A stretch of DNA of 11,149 bases from Methanoregulaceae archaeon (GTDB lineage: Archaea > Halobacteriota > Methanomicrobia > Methanomicrobiales > Methanospirillaceae): NCBI GenBank assembly GCA_028679325.1, contig JAJRBS010000068.1, forward strand, positions 1-11,149. The letters are read 5' to 3'. Made by a program: the position numbers and the translations under genes. Each line of letters opens with the position of its first letter. Position 1 is the stretch's first letter. The notes under the pieces were generated by a model. That model saw only the letters and a program-made list of their open reading frames with translations. It was not told the origin of the DNA and did no database searches. Of this stretch, positions 1 through 5,070 are shown piece by piece.

Positions 1-156
1 CCCGACAATCCCCGGACCATCGAGAGCCTTCTTTCCGAGCTCGGGATCCGGTCCTCAGGGGTGATCGTGGCCAGGAACGGCGTCTTGGTCCCTGATGATG
101 CTGTCGCCGGCGGTGACGACCAGGTCCGGATCATCAGGGTCGCACATGGGGGCTGA
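1..156 (+). CDS. Ubiquitin-like sulfur carrier protein (MoaD/ThiS/SAMP family), 3' end only
   Basis: The window starts inside this gene; frame 1 is open from base 1 to the TGA at 154-156 and gives the last 51 residues. The visible part has the pattern of ThiS/MoaD-like beta-grasp proteins: a helix segment (TIESLLSELGI), a strand (GVIVARNGVLVP), an acidic turn (GGDDQVRII) and the C-terminal end RVAHGG. A terminal Gly-Gly is the hallmark of sulfur carriers and archaeal SAMPs: the last Gly is adenylated by an E1-like enzyme and then carries sulfur as thiocarboxylate, or is joined to protein lysines. The next gene is an NcsA/TtuA-type tRNA thiolase, which in Haloferax works with SAMP2, so a role as sulfur donor for tRNA thiolation is the natural inference. 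A role in molybdopterin or thiamine synthesis cannot be excluded. The N-terminus is outside the window. Confidence 0.8.
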   Translation, partial: PDNPRTIESLLSELGIRSSGVIVARNGVLVPDDAVAGGDDQVRIIRVAHGG

Positions 157-163
157 AGTCCGG

Positions 164-1081
164 ATGACCGATGGGAACCCAACCGGGCACTGCTCGTTCT
201 GCCGCGAACCAGCGGTTATCCTCGACCGCGGTCAGCGGCTCTGCGCTGGTCACCTTGTCGCAGAGGTTGAGAACCGGGTCAGGAAGGATATCTCTGAAAA
301 GGGGATGGTTGCGCCAGGTGACCGCCTGGCTGTAGCCCTCAGCGGCGGAAAGGACAGCACCGCTCTCCTCCTTGTTCTGAGCCGGCTCCTGCCGGAGGGG
401 CAGGATGTGACACTTACAGCGATCACCATCGATGAAGGCATCGCCGGCTACCGCGAGGAGACGCTTCACGCAGCCGAAAAACTTACAAAGGAGCTCGGCA
501 TCACGCACCGCGTCCTCTCCTTTGCCTGTATCTTTGGGAAGCCCCTCGACGCCCTGGTGGCCGGGCAGCAGGAGAGGGGCTGCACCATCTGCGGCGTCCT
601 CCGCCGGAAGGCTCTGGAAGAGGGGGCCCGGGAGATCGGGGCCACGAAACTTGTCACCGGGCATAACGCCGACGACGAGGCCCAGTCGGTGCTCATGAAC
701 CTGCTCCGCGGGGACCTGACCCGGCTCATCCAGGACAGTTCATCGGGTGACCCGGAACCCTTCGTCCCGAGGATAAAGCCGCTCGCGGGAATCACGGAAA
801 AAGAGGTGCTGGCATACCTCTTTATCCGGGGATTCTATACCGATCTTCCCGAGTGTCCCTATGCGCAGCCGGCCCTCCGGTCTGAGATCCGGGAGATGCT
901 CGCCGGGCTTGAAGACCGGCATCCCGGGACCCGCGAGGCCCTCCTTCAGTCACGGGATGTGCTCCGTGCCCATGTCGCGCTTCCGCCGCACGGGCAACTC
1001 CGGGCCTGCCGCGAGTGCGGAGGGCTGTCCAGCGGCGAGATCTGCCGTGCCTGCCAGATCCTCCGCTCAATGGGAAGTTGA
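164..1081 (+). CDS. ncsA: tRNA 2-thiolation protein, NcsA/TtuA family (TIGR00269-like)
   Basis: This is an ATP-dependent thiolase of the PP-loop family, expected to activate a uridine of tRNA by adenylation and replace its 2-oxygen by sulfur in the cytoplasm. Seen in the 305-residue product: an N-terminal zinc finger (C10, C13, C27, H30), the PP-loop SGGKDS (60-65), CTIC (C140, C143), TGHNADDEAQ (from 165), ECPY (C231) and a C-terminal zinc finger (C282, C285, C294, C297). C140, C143 and C231 match the three cysteines that hold the [4Fe-4S] cluster in TtuA. I chose ATG 164 because family members start a few residues before the first Cys. ATG 146, which overlaps the upstream stop codon, is the main alternative and adds six residues; a start at 95 would overlap the upstream gene by 62 bases. 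It ends 11 bases from the end of the convergent fdhD. Whether U34 or U54 is modified cannot be told. Confidence 0.9.
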   Translation: MTDGNPTGHCSFCREPAVILDRGQRLCAGHLVAEVENRVRKDISEKGMVAPGDRLAVALSGGKDSTALLLVLSRLLPEGQDVTLTAITIDEGIAGYREETLHAAEKLTKELGITHRVLSFACIFGKPLDALVAGQQERGCTICGVLRRKALEEGAREIGATKLVTGHNADDEAQSVLMNLLRGDLTRLIQDSSSGDPEPFVPRIKPLAGITEKEVLAYLFIRGFYTDLPECPYAQPALRSEIREMLAGLEDRHPGTREALLQSRDVLRAHVALPPHGQLRACRECGGLSSGEICRACQILRSMGS

Positions 1082-1092
1082 CGATCCGGGCC

Positions 1093-1848
1093 TTATTCCA
1101 GACCGAGGATCCTCATCGGATGAGTATAGACGTTCATCTTCGACCCCCGGGCAAAGCCCACAATGGTGAGCCCGTTCTTTTCAGCAATGTCCACTGCCAG
1201 GGTGGTGGTCGCACCACGGGAGACGATGACCGGTATGTTCGCCACCAGGCATTTCCGGACCATCTCCGAGGAGATACGGCCGGAGACGATGACAAACGTT
1301 TGCGACAGGTCGATCTTCTGACGGAGCGCGTAGCCGATAACCCGGTCGAGGGCGTTGTGCCTCCCGATGTCCTCGGACACGGTGATGATGTCTTCTGCAC
1401 CCGAGAGGGCAACGACGTGGATACCCCCTGTTATCTTGTGCAGTTCGGACTCGAGCGCTTTTTTGGTCATCAGGGAAATGAGTTCGGGAGTCACGGAAAA
1501 AGTGGACTGGATCTTCGGGAGTTTCTCGGGATCGATGAAGGAGGCGCTCCCCCCGCACCCGGAGAGGATGGTCTTTTTCGGCCCGAGTGACTTGAACAGG
1601 TTCTTCGTGATCACGCTGATGCGGTGTTCTTCCACCCGGATCGATTCGATCTCGTCAGGGGCCTTGATGATCTGCTCGGTGAAGAGGTACCCGGTCACGA
1701 AGTCCTCGAGGCTCTCAGGGCTCATCATGGCCGTCATCGTGTGCCGACCGTTCACGAACAGTGCGTAAGGACTCTCCTCGATCACCTCGTGGAAGCCTTT
1801 CTCAGTGCTATCCCCTGTGACCTTGATACAGGGCAGTTTTCGGTACAT
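1093..1848 (-). CDS. fdhD: FdhD, sulfurtransferase for formate dehydrogenase
   Basis: FdhD passes sulfur from a cysteine desulfurase to the molybdenum or tungsten cofactor of formate dehydrogenase and is needed for its activity. The 251-residue product has the usual length and typical blocks: EDFVTGYLFTE (48-58), the sulfur-binding loop SGCGGS (96-101), GGIHVVAL (141-148), EDIGRHNALDRVIG (159-172), SGRISSEMVRK (189-199) and the C-terminal GFARGSKMNVYTHPMRI. In E. coli the loop is CxxC; here the second Cys is Ser101, leaving only C98. The start ATG at 1848 is supported by GAGG about 7 bases upstream (minus-strand reading TGAGGAAGGAGC before ATG). The gene lies downstream of pan, but a poly-T stretch and 181 bases separate them, so it probably has its own promoter; I see no convincing TATA box. 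No formate dehydrogenase gene is in the window. Confidence 0.93.
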   Translation of the reverse strand: MYRKLPCIKVTGDSTEKGFHEVIEESPYALFVNGRHTMTAMMSPESLEDFVTGYLFTEQIIKAPDEIESIRVEEHRISVITKNLFKSLGPKKTILSGCGGSASFIDPEKLPKIQSTFSVTPELISLMTKKALESELHKITGGIHVVALSGAEDIITVSEDIGRHNALDRVIGYALRQKIDLSQTFVIVSGRISSEMVRKCLVANIPVIVSRGATTTLAVDIAEKNGLTIVGFARGSKMNVYTHPMRILGLE

Positions 1849-2000
1849 GCTCCTTCCTCATACCTCTGCTAGTGACATTATCATCGATATCCTATCCCCC
1901 TTATTCGGAAAGAACCTGCCGGGTATCCGGATTGGATCATCATTGAGAAGGACAGTATCTGAACCTGTTCACACGGATCGGACTATCAGACAAGCAGGTT

Positions 2001-2012
2001 AAAAAAATTTTT
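2001..2012 (-). terminator. Poly-T terminator downstream of pan
   Basis: Read on the minus strand, the pan stop codon is followed after about 17 bases by AAAAATTTTTTT, a run of seven T's on the non-template strand. Oligo-T runs of this length are the usual archaeal intrinsic terminators and do not need a hairpin. It lies between pan and fdhD and would separate the two transcripts. Confidence 0.6.
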
Positions 2013-2029
2013 CCGTAAAACGCAATTGT

Positions 2030-3268
2030 TCAAGCGAACATCGCGCCGAAGCTGCTGGTGAGCTTTTTCTGGTCGAAGTCGGCCCCGATCTTCTCTATGG
2101 CGGCAAGGAAGTCGCTACGGGTCACGGCCTCGTCCTCCTTCCGGATGGCAAACATCCCGGCTTCCATGCAGATGGCCCGCAGGTCAGAGCCGTTCTTTCC
2201 GTCTGTCAGGAAAGCGATCTCCTGGAGGTCGATCCCCTCCTCGAGGCGCATCTTCCGGGTGTGCACATTGAGGATGGCGAGGCGTCCCTGGACATCGGGC
2301 AGGGGGATCTCGATGATCCTGTCGAACCGGCCCGGCCTGAGCAGGGCCCGGTCCAGGATGTCGATCCTGTTGGTGGCGCCGATGATCTTGACATCGCCCC
2401 GGCGCTCGAAGCCGTCCATCCCGGCCAGGAGCTGCATCAGCGTCCGCTGCACCTCACGGTCACCGGAGGTGGTGGCCTCGGTCCGGGATGCCCCGACGGC
2501 ATCGATCTCGTCGATAAAGATGATGGTCGGCGACTTCTTCTTCGCGAGCTCGAAGAGCTCCCTGACCAGTCGTGCCCCTTCACCGATGTACTTCTGGACC
2601 AGCTCCGAGCCGACCACCCGTAAGAAGTAAGCGTTCGTCTCGTGGGCCACAGCCCGGGCCAGCAGGGTCTTCCCGGTCCCCGGAGGTCCGTGGAGAAGGA
2701 CCCCTTTCGGCGGGTCGATCCCTATCTTTTCGAAGAGTTCGGGCTTCTTCATCGGCAGTTCGACCGCCTCCCGGATCTCCACGATCTGCCGTTCGAGACC
2801 GCCGATATCACCATAGCTCTCTTCGGGGGCCTCGACAACTTCCATGCCGTACACCTGGGCATCGAAACTCTCGGGCAGGATATCGATCACGGCCAGCGAC
2901 TGCTGGTTGAGCGTGCACCGGACCCCTGGCTTCAACTGATCGGGATCGATGCACATGGAGCTCCGGACCAGGAAGCGCGGCCCTGCGCTGCTCCGGACGA
3001 TCACTCTTCCCGGGTCGACGATATCAGTGATGGTCCCTACCACCAGTGGCGGGCTCCGGAGCTGCTCGATCTCGCTCTTGAGTTTCCGGACCTCCCGCTC
3101 GTACCGGATCTTCTGGGTCTCGATATACCGTTTGTCTGATTCGACCTGCCGGACCTGCTCGCGGAGCTCGAGATTCCGGGTCTCCATGGCGGCAACCCGT
3201 TCGGTCAGCTGCCGGACCTCCTCCTCGGGACTCTGCGGCTCCTGTGACTGCCGGGCGGTTTCTGCCAT
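2030..3268 (-). CDS. pan: Proteasome-activating nucleotidase PAN (AAA+ ATPase)
   Basis: PAN forms a hexameric ring that unfolds proteins with ATP and feeds them into the archaeal 20S proteasome. The 412-residue product shows the full layout: N-terminal coiled coil (about 14-71), OB-fold domain (about 72-130), then the AAA+ module with Walker A GPPGTGKT (184-191), pore loop YIG (217-219), Walker B IIFIDEID (239-246), and arginine fingers in RALLRPGRFD (307-316). Length and domain order are normal. The C-terminus reads GAMFA; the proteasome-docking motif in PAN is normally hydrophobic-Tyr-X, so Phe replaces Tyr here. I start at ATG 3268, which has GAGGGG 4 bases upstream; an in-frame TTG at 3280 overlaps that ribosome binding site and is unlikely to be used. 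The gene is divergent from the MBF1 region. Confidence 0.96.
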   Translation of the reverse strand: MAETARQSQEPQSPEEEVRQLTERVAAMETRNLELREQVRQVESDKRYIETQKIRYEREVRKLKSEIEQLRSPPLVVGTITDIVDPGRVIVRSSAGPRFLVRSSMCIDPDQLKPGVRCTLNQQSLAVIDILPESFDAQVYGMEVVEAPEESYGDIGGLERQIVEIREAVELPMKKPELFEKIGIDPPKGVLLHGPPGTGKTLLARAVAHETNAYFLRVVGSELVQKYIGEGARLVRELFELAKKKSPTIIFIDEIDAVGASRTEATTSGDREVQRTLMQLLAGMDGFERRGDVKIIGATNRIDILDRALLRPGRFDRIIEIPLPDVQGRLAILNVHTRKMRLEEGIDLQEIAFLTDGKNGSDLRAICMEAGMFAIRKEDEAVTRSDFLAAIEKIGADFDQKKLTSSFGAMFA

Positions 3269-3282
3269 CTTACCCCTCAAAT

Positions 3283-3310
3283 AAGTATATAGGGAAAAAT
3301 GGCTTAAAGA
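3283..3310 (-). promoter_or_regulatory. Likely pan promoter
   Basis: Upstream of pan on the minus strand are two TATA-like elements: CTTTAAG (3303-3309) and TATATACTTA (3282-3291). With the usual 26-27 base distance, CTTTAAG would start transcription near 3280 and leave a leader of about 12 bases carrying the GAGGGG site, which fits best. TATATA (3286-3291) would start inside the gene; because it is symmetric it could instead serve the rightward MBF1 side. Confidence 0.45.
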
Positions 3311-3336
3311 TGTTTGCGAGGAGACATGCCGGGGGG

Positions 3337-3352
3337 GGACACGGCGGTGTCC
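3337..3352. repeat. Inverted repeat in the pan-MBF1 divergent region
   Basis: GGACAC (3337-3342) and GTGTCC (3347-3352) are perfect inverted copies around GGCG, right after a run of G's (3331-3338). It lies upstream of both the pan promoter and the MBF1 leader, so an operator role is possible; the short arms could also occur by chance in GC-rich DNA. Confidence 0.35.
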
Positions 3353-3414
3353 AGCGGGTTCAGGCGGTCTGCAACGCTTATCGTGTGACAGAACGAACTA
3401 GGGAGGAGATATTT

Positions 3415-3498
3415 GTGAAACAAGTGCATGCCCCGGTCCGCTTATCACCGGCAATAACGCGAATTTCTTGGATACCCCGGGGTGGATTGCAGCGATGA
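3415..3498 (+). CDS. Possible 27-residue upstream ORF coupled to MBF1
   Basis: A GTG start at 3415 is preceded at 6 bases by GGGAGGAG (3401-3408), one of the strongest ribosome binding sites in the window. The frame runs 27 codons (beginning MKQVHAPVRLSPAI if GTG is read as Met) and ends in a TGA that overlaps the ATG of the MBF1 gene as ATGA (3495-3498). The peptide is basic, with one Trp and no Cys, and I recognise no family. Strong site plus stop-start overlap suggests it is translated and that its translation feeds ribosomes to MBF1. It could instead be non-coding leader with a chance open frame. A rightward promoter is uncertain; candidates are TATATA at 3286 or CTTATCG near 3376. Confidence 0.4.
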   Translation: MKQVHAPVRLSPAITRISWIPRGGLQR

Positions 3499-4013
3499 AA
3501 CAGACCTCAAGCCTCTGCGAGATGTGCGGAGCAGCAATACAGGGACCTCCGCGAACGGTCAGGATCGAGGGAGCCCTGCTCGATGTCTGCGGGATGTGTG
3601 CGAAATACGGGACGGAAGTGCAGAAGCCGACGAAGACCGTGGCGGCCCGGGGGGGCGGACCGGCATCCCGGACGGCAGGGGTTCCAGCAACACCGGTCCG
3701 GAGGAGGAGGGATGTCCTCGACCTCATCGAGGGTGAGATCGTCGAGGACTACGGCGAGCGTATCCGGAATGCCCGGATGCAGCGGGGGTTGAGCCAGAAG
3801 GAACTGGCACTCGAGCTCAAGGAGAAGGAACTGTTGATCAAAAAGCTCGAGAAGGGGGATCTTATTCCTGAAGACGATGTCAGGCTCAAACTCGAACGGG
3901 CCCTCGACATCAGGCTGATCGATGTCCCGGCCGATATCGAGGAGAAGAAGAAGGCCGGGAAGGTGGTCCCCACCCTCGGGGACGTCATCTCCATCAAGAA
4001 AGTCAAGAAATGA
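3495..4013 (+). CDS. Archaeal MBF1-type transcription factor (zinc ribbon plus HTH)
   Basis: The 172-residue product matches archaeal homologues of multiprotein bridging factor 1, which in eukaryotes links activators to TBP; the archaeal protein has also been tied to ribosome function, and its exact role is unsettled. Seen in the sequence: an N-terminal zinc ribbon with C8-x2-C11 and C32-x2-C35, a Gly/Pro/Arg-rich linker (about 43-72), a Cro/Xre-type helix-turn-helix (about 86-141, with RNARMQRGLSQKELALELKE), and a Lys-rich tail ending IKKVKK. ATG 3495 fits, with the Cys motif starting at residue 8 and GGTGGA about 8 bases upstream; a TTG at 3468 in the same frame is less likely. The gene overlaps the small ORF before it by ATGA and is followed directly by a T6 run. 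Confidence 0.88.
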   Translation: MKQTSSLCEMCGAAIQGPPRTVRIEGALLDVCGMCAKYGTEVQKPTKTVAARGGGPASRTAGVPATPVRRRRDVLDLIEGEIVEDYGERIRNARMQRGLSQKELALELKEKELLIKKLEKGDLIPEDDVRLKLERALDIRLIDVPADIEEKKKAGKVVPTLGDVISIKKVKK

Positions 4014-4014
4014 C

Positions 4015-4020
4015 TTTTTT
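4015..4020 (+). terminator. T6 terminator after MBF1
   Basis: Six T's begin one base after the MBF1 stop codon. A run of this length suits archaeal intrinsic termination, and it lies just before the TATA box of the aromatic operon. Confidence 0.55.
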
Positions 4021-4027
4021 CCATTGT

Positions 4028-4035
4028 TTTATATA
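4028..4035 (+). promoter_or_regulatory. TATA box of the aromatic amino acid operon
   Basis: TTTATATA at 4028-4035 is a near-ideal methanogen TATA box. Its centre is about 27 bases before the ATG at 4059, so the expected transcription start falls on or within two bases of that ATG. This predicts a leaderless message beginning with the 15-codon leader ORF, followed by a roughly 160-base untranslated stretch before the first enzyme gene. Confidence 0.75.
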
Positions 4036-4058
4036 CATCCTCTTTCCAAGAGCTAACC

Positions 4059-4106
4059 ATGCAAGGTGAGTGTTTTTTCACCGGTGAATGTTTTTACCGG
4101 CGGTAG
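4059..4106 (+). CDS. Candidate Phe/Tyr leader peptide (MQGECFFTGECFYRR)
   Basis: This 15-codon ORF (ATG 4059, TAG 4104-4106) begins where the TATA box predicts the transcript to start, so it could be translated without a ribosome binding site. It encodes a repeated unit, GECFF then GECFY: four aromatic residues out of fifteen, in front of an operon that makes Phe and Tyr. The two units differ by a synonymous change (GAG/GAA) and by Phe/Tyr. By analogy with bacterial pheA, trp and his leaders, a ribosome slowed at these codons by low charged tRNA could change downstream RNA folding or termination. That mechanism is inference; I know of no established archaeal example. The T-rich codons could instead reflect a DNA motif or termination signal. 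The real gene may be absent. Confidence 0.5.
   Translation: MQGECFFTGECFYRR
4065..4100 (+). repeat. Tandem direct repeat with palindromic centre in the aro leader
   Basis: GGTGAGTGTTTTTTCACC (4065-4082) is followed at once by GGTGAATGTTTTTACCGG (4083-4100); the first 13 bases agree at 12 positions. The junction forms the perfect palindrome TTCACCGGTGAA (4077-4088). As RNA, GGTGA (4065-4069) can pair with TCACC (4078-4082) and CCGGT (4081-4085) with ACCGG (4096-4100), two hairpins that share bases. The stretch lies just after the predicted transcription start, so a repressor operator is an alternative to, or could overlap with, the leader peptide. Confidence 0.6.
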
Positions 4107-4160
4107 CGAAGCACCCGTACCAAGCATATGTCCTTTTGTCGAATCGTTTGTGAGCGAGCC

Positions 4161-4194
4161 GACGCCATCATTTATGGCATCTTATCGCTTTTTT
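4161..4194 (+). promoter_or_regulatory. Attenuator-like hairpin and T6 run in the aro leader
   Basis: GCCAT (4164-4168) and ATGGC (4174-4178) form a hairpin with a 5-base loop CATTT; with GAC and ATC outside, the stem reaches eight positions with one mismatch. Seven bases further on comes T6 (4189-4194). A hairpin followed by a T run between a leader ORF and the first enzyme gene is the classical attenuator layout. In archaea the T run alone can terminate, so the hairpin may be incidental or may tune termination. Confidence 0.45.
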
Positions 4195-4228
4195 ACCAGG
4201 TACTGGTATCGTTCCTGATCCATACCGG
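4194..4228 (+). repeat. Mutually exclusive leader pairings
   Basis: TACCAG (4194-4199) and CTGGTA (4203-4208) are perfect inverted copies around GTA. The right arm, as CTGGTAT (4203-4209), can instead pair with ATACCGG (4222-4228) with one G-U pair. The same arm also matches TACCGG at 4095-4100, the Tyr-Arg codons of the leader ORF, again with one G-U pair. Competing pairings of this kind would be needed for a switch, but the arms are short. Confidence 0.35.
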
Positions 4229-4269
4229 CAACCAAGGAGAACTGCTGGCATGGAGAAGGGGGAGAGTTT

Positions 4270-5070
4270 ATGAGAGGGAAAGAAATTCGTCTGGAACGAA
4301 TCATCGACCGGAACACGAGAAAGACCATCATCGTGCCCATGGACCACGGGGTCTCGAACGGCCCGATCCCGGGCTTAATCGACCTCGGTGAGGCAGTGGA
4401 CCGTGTGGCGGAAGGAGGGGCCAACGCCGTGCTCGGGCACGTGGGGCTGGCCCTGCACGGGCACCGGAAGAGCGGGAGGGATGTGGGCCTGATCCTGCAC
4501 CTCTCGGCGAGCACATCCATCGGGCCCGACCCGAACGAGAAAGTTCTGGTCAACTCCGTAGAGAACGCCCTGAAGATGGGGGCAGACGCGGTCTCGGTGC
4601 ACATCAACATCGGGGCGGACTCGGAGGCAGTGATGCTGACCGATCTCGGGAAGACAGCCGTGGACTGCATGGAGTGGGGCATGCCGCTCCTGGCCATGAT
4701 GTATCCCCGGGGAAGGAAGATCGCCGACGAGCATGACCCGGTAAACGTGGCCCTTGCCGCCCGGGTGGCAGCAGAGCTCGGTGCAGACATGGTGAAGACT
4801 GTGTACACCGGGGACACGGACAGTTTCCGGGACGTTACCCGGGGCTGCCCGGTGCCGGTGGTGGTGGCGGGAGGTTCGAAGACCGACGACCTGTCCACGC
4901 TTGAACTGATCGAGGGGGCTATGCTCGGCGGGGCGACCGGGATATCCATCGGGAGGAACGCCTTCCAGCACCCAAAGCCCGCGAGTTTCATCAAAGCCGC
5001 GGCCTTCATCGTCCACGAAGGTCGTTCTGCCGAAGAAGCAAATGAGTTCCTGAAGGGGAGAGGATCATGA
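4270..5070 (+). CDS. aroA': ADH synthase (2-amino-3,7-dideoxy-D-threo-hept-6-ulosonate synthase), copy 1
   Basis: This class I aldolase-like TIM barrel catalyses the first step of the archaeal aromatic route, a transaldolase reaction that joins a fragment of 6-deoxy-5-ketofructose 1-phosphate to aspartate semialdehyde; it replaces DAHP synthase. The 266-residue product keeps the motifs VPMDHG (D25), MMYPRG (Y145), VKTVYTG (K176, the Schiff-base lysine) and the phosphate-binding SIGRNAFQ near 227-234. Its blocks GVSNGP and AVLGH are those I recall for the Methanocaldococcus enzyme MJ0400. One oddity is V58 in GHVGL, where copy 2 and related proteins have Lys (HKGL). GGGGGAG (4258-4264) lies 5 bases before the ATG. 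It is the first enzyme gene of the operon and overlaps the next gene by ATGA. Fructose-bisphosphate aldolase is the main alternative. Confidence 0.88.
   Translation: MRGKEIRLERIIDRNTRKTIIVPMDHGVSNGPIPGLIDLGEAVDRVAEGGANAVLGHVGLALHGHRKSGRDVGLILHLSASTSIGPDPNEKVLVNSVENALKMGADAVSVHINIGADSEAVMLTDLGKTAVDCMEWGMPLLAMMYPRGRKIADEHDPVNVALAARVAAELGADMVKTVYTGDTDSFRDVTRGCPVPVVVAGGSKTDDLSTLELIEGAMLGGATGISIGRNAFQHPKPASFIKAAAFIVHEGRSAEEANEFLKGRGS

Noticed and set aside
95..163. Upstream start codons for the tRNA thiolase (95 and 146)
   Set aside because: Start 95 overlaps the sulfur carrier gene by 62 bases and adds residues unlike the family. Start 146 remains possible; 164 was preferred because known family members begin close to the first Cys.
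1849..2000. Search for an fdhD promoter or small gene in the pan-fdhD gap
   Set aside because: GATAATG on the minus strand is a weak TATA candidate but its spacing leaves almost no leader. No convincing box, small gene or repeat was found.
3269..3280. TTG start for pan at 3280
   Set aside because: The TTG and next codons form the GAGGGG ribosome site of the ATG at 3268.
3468..3494. TTG start for the MBF1 gene
   Set aside because: ATG 3495 puts the zinc ribbon at residue 8 and has GGTGGA upstream; the extra nine residues have no support.
4250..4273. A 7-codon ORF, MEKGESL, after AAGGAGA (4234-4240), ending in ATGA at the ADH synthase start
   Set aside because: It could be a coupling ORF, but it is very short and its sequence is made mostly of the GGGGGAG ribosome site of the real gene. 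Conservation would be needed to take it seriously.
4128..4391. An 87-codon rightward ORF from ATG 4128 across the aro leader
   Set aside because: It runs about 120 bases into the ADH synthase gene in another frame, has no ribosome binding site, and its second half has the Arg/His/Pro-rich composition of a shadow frame.
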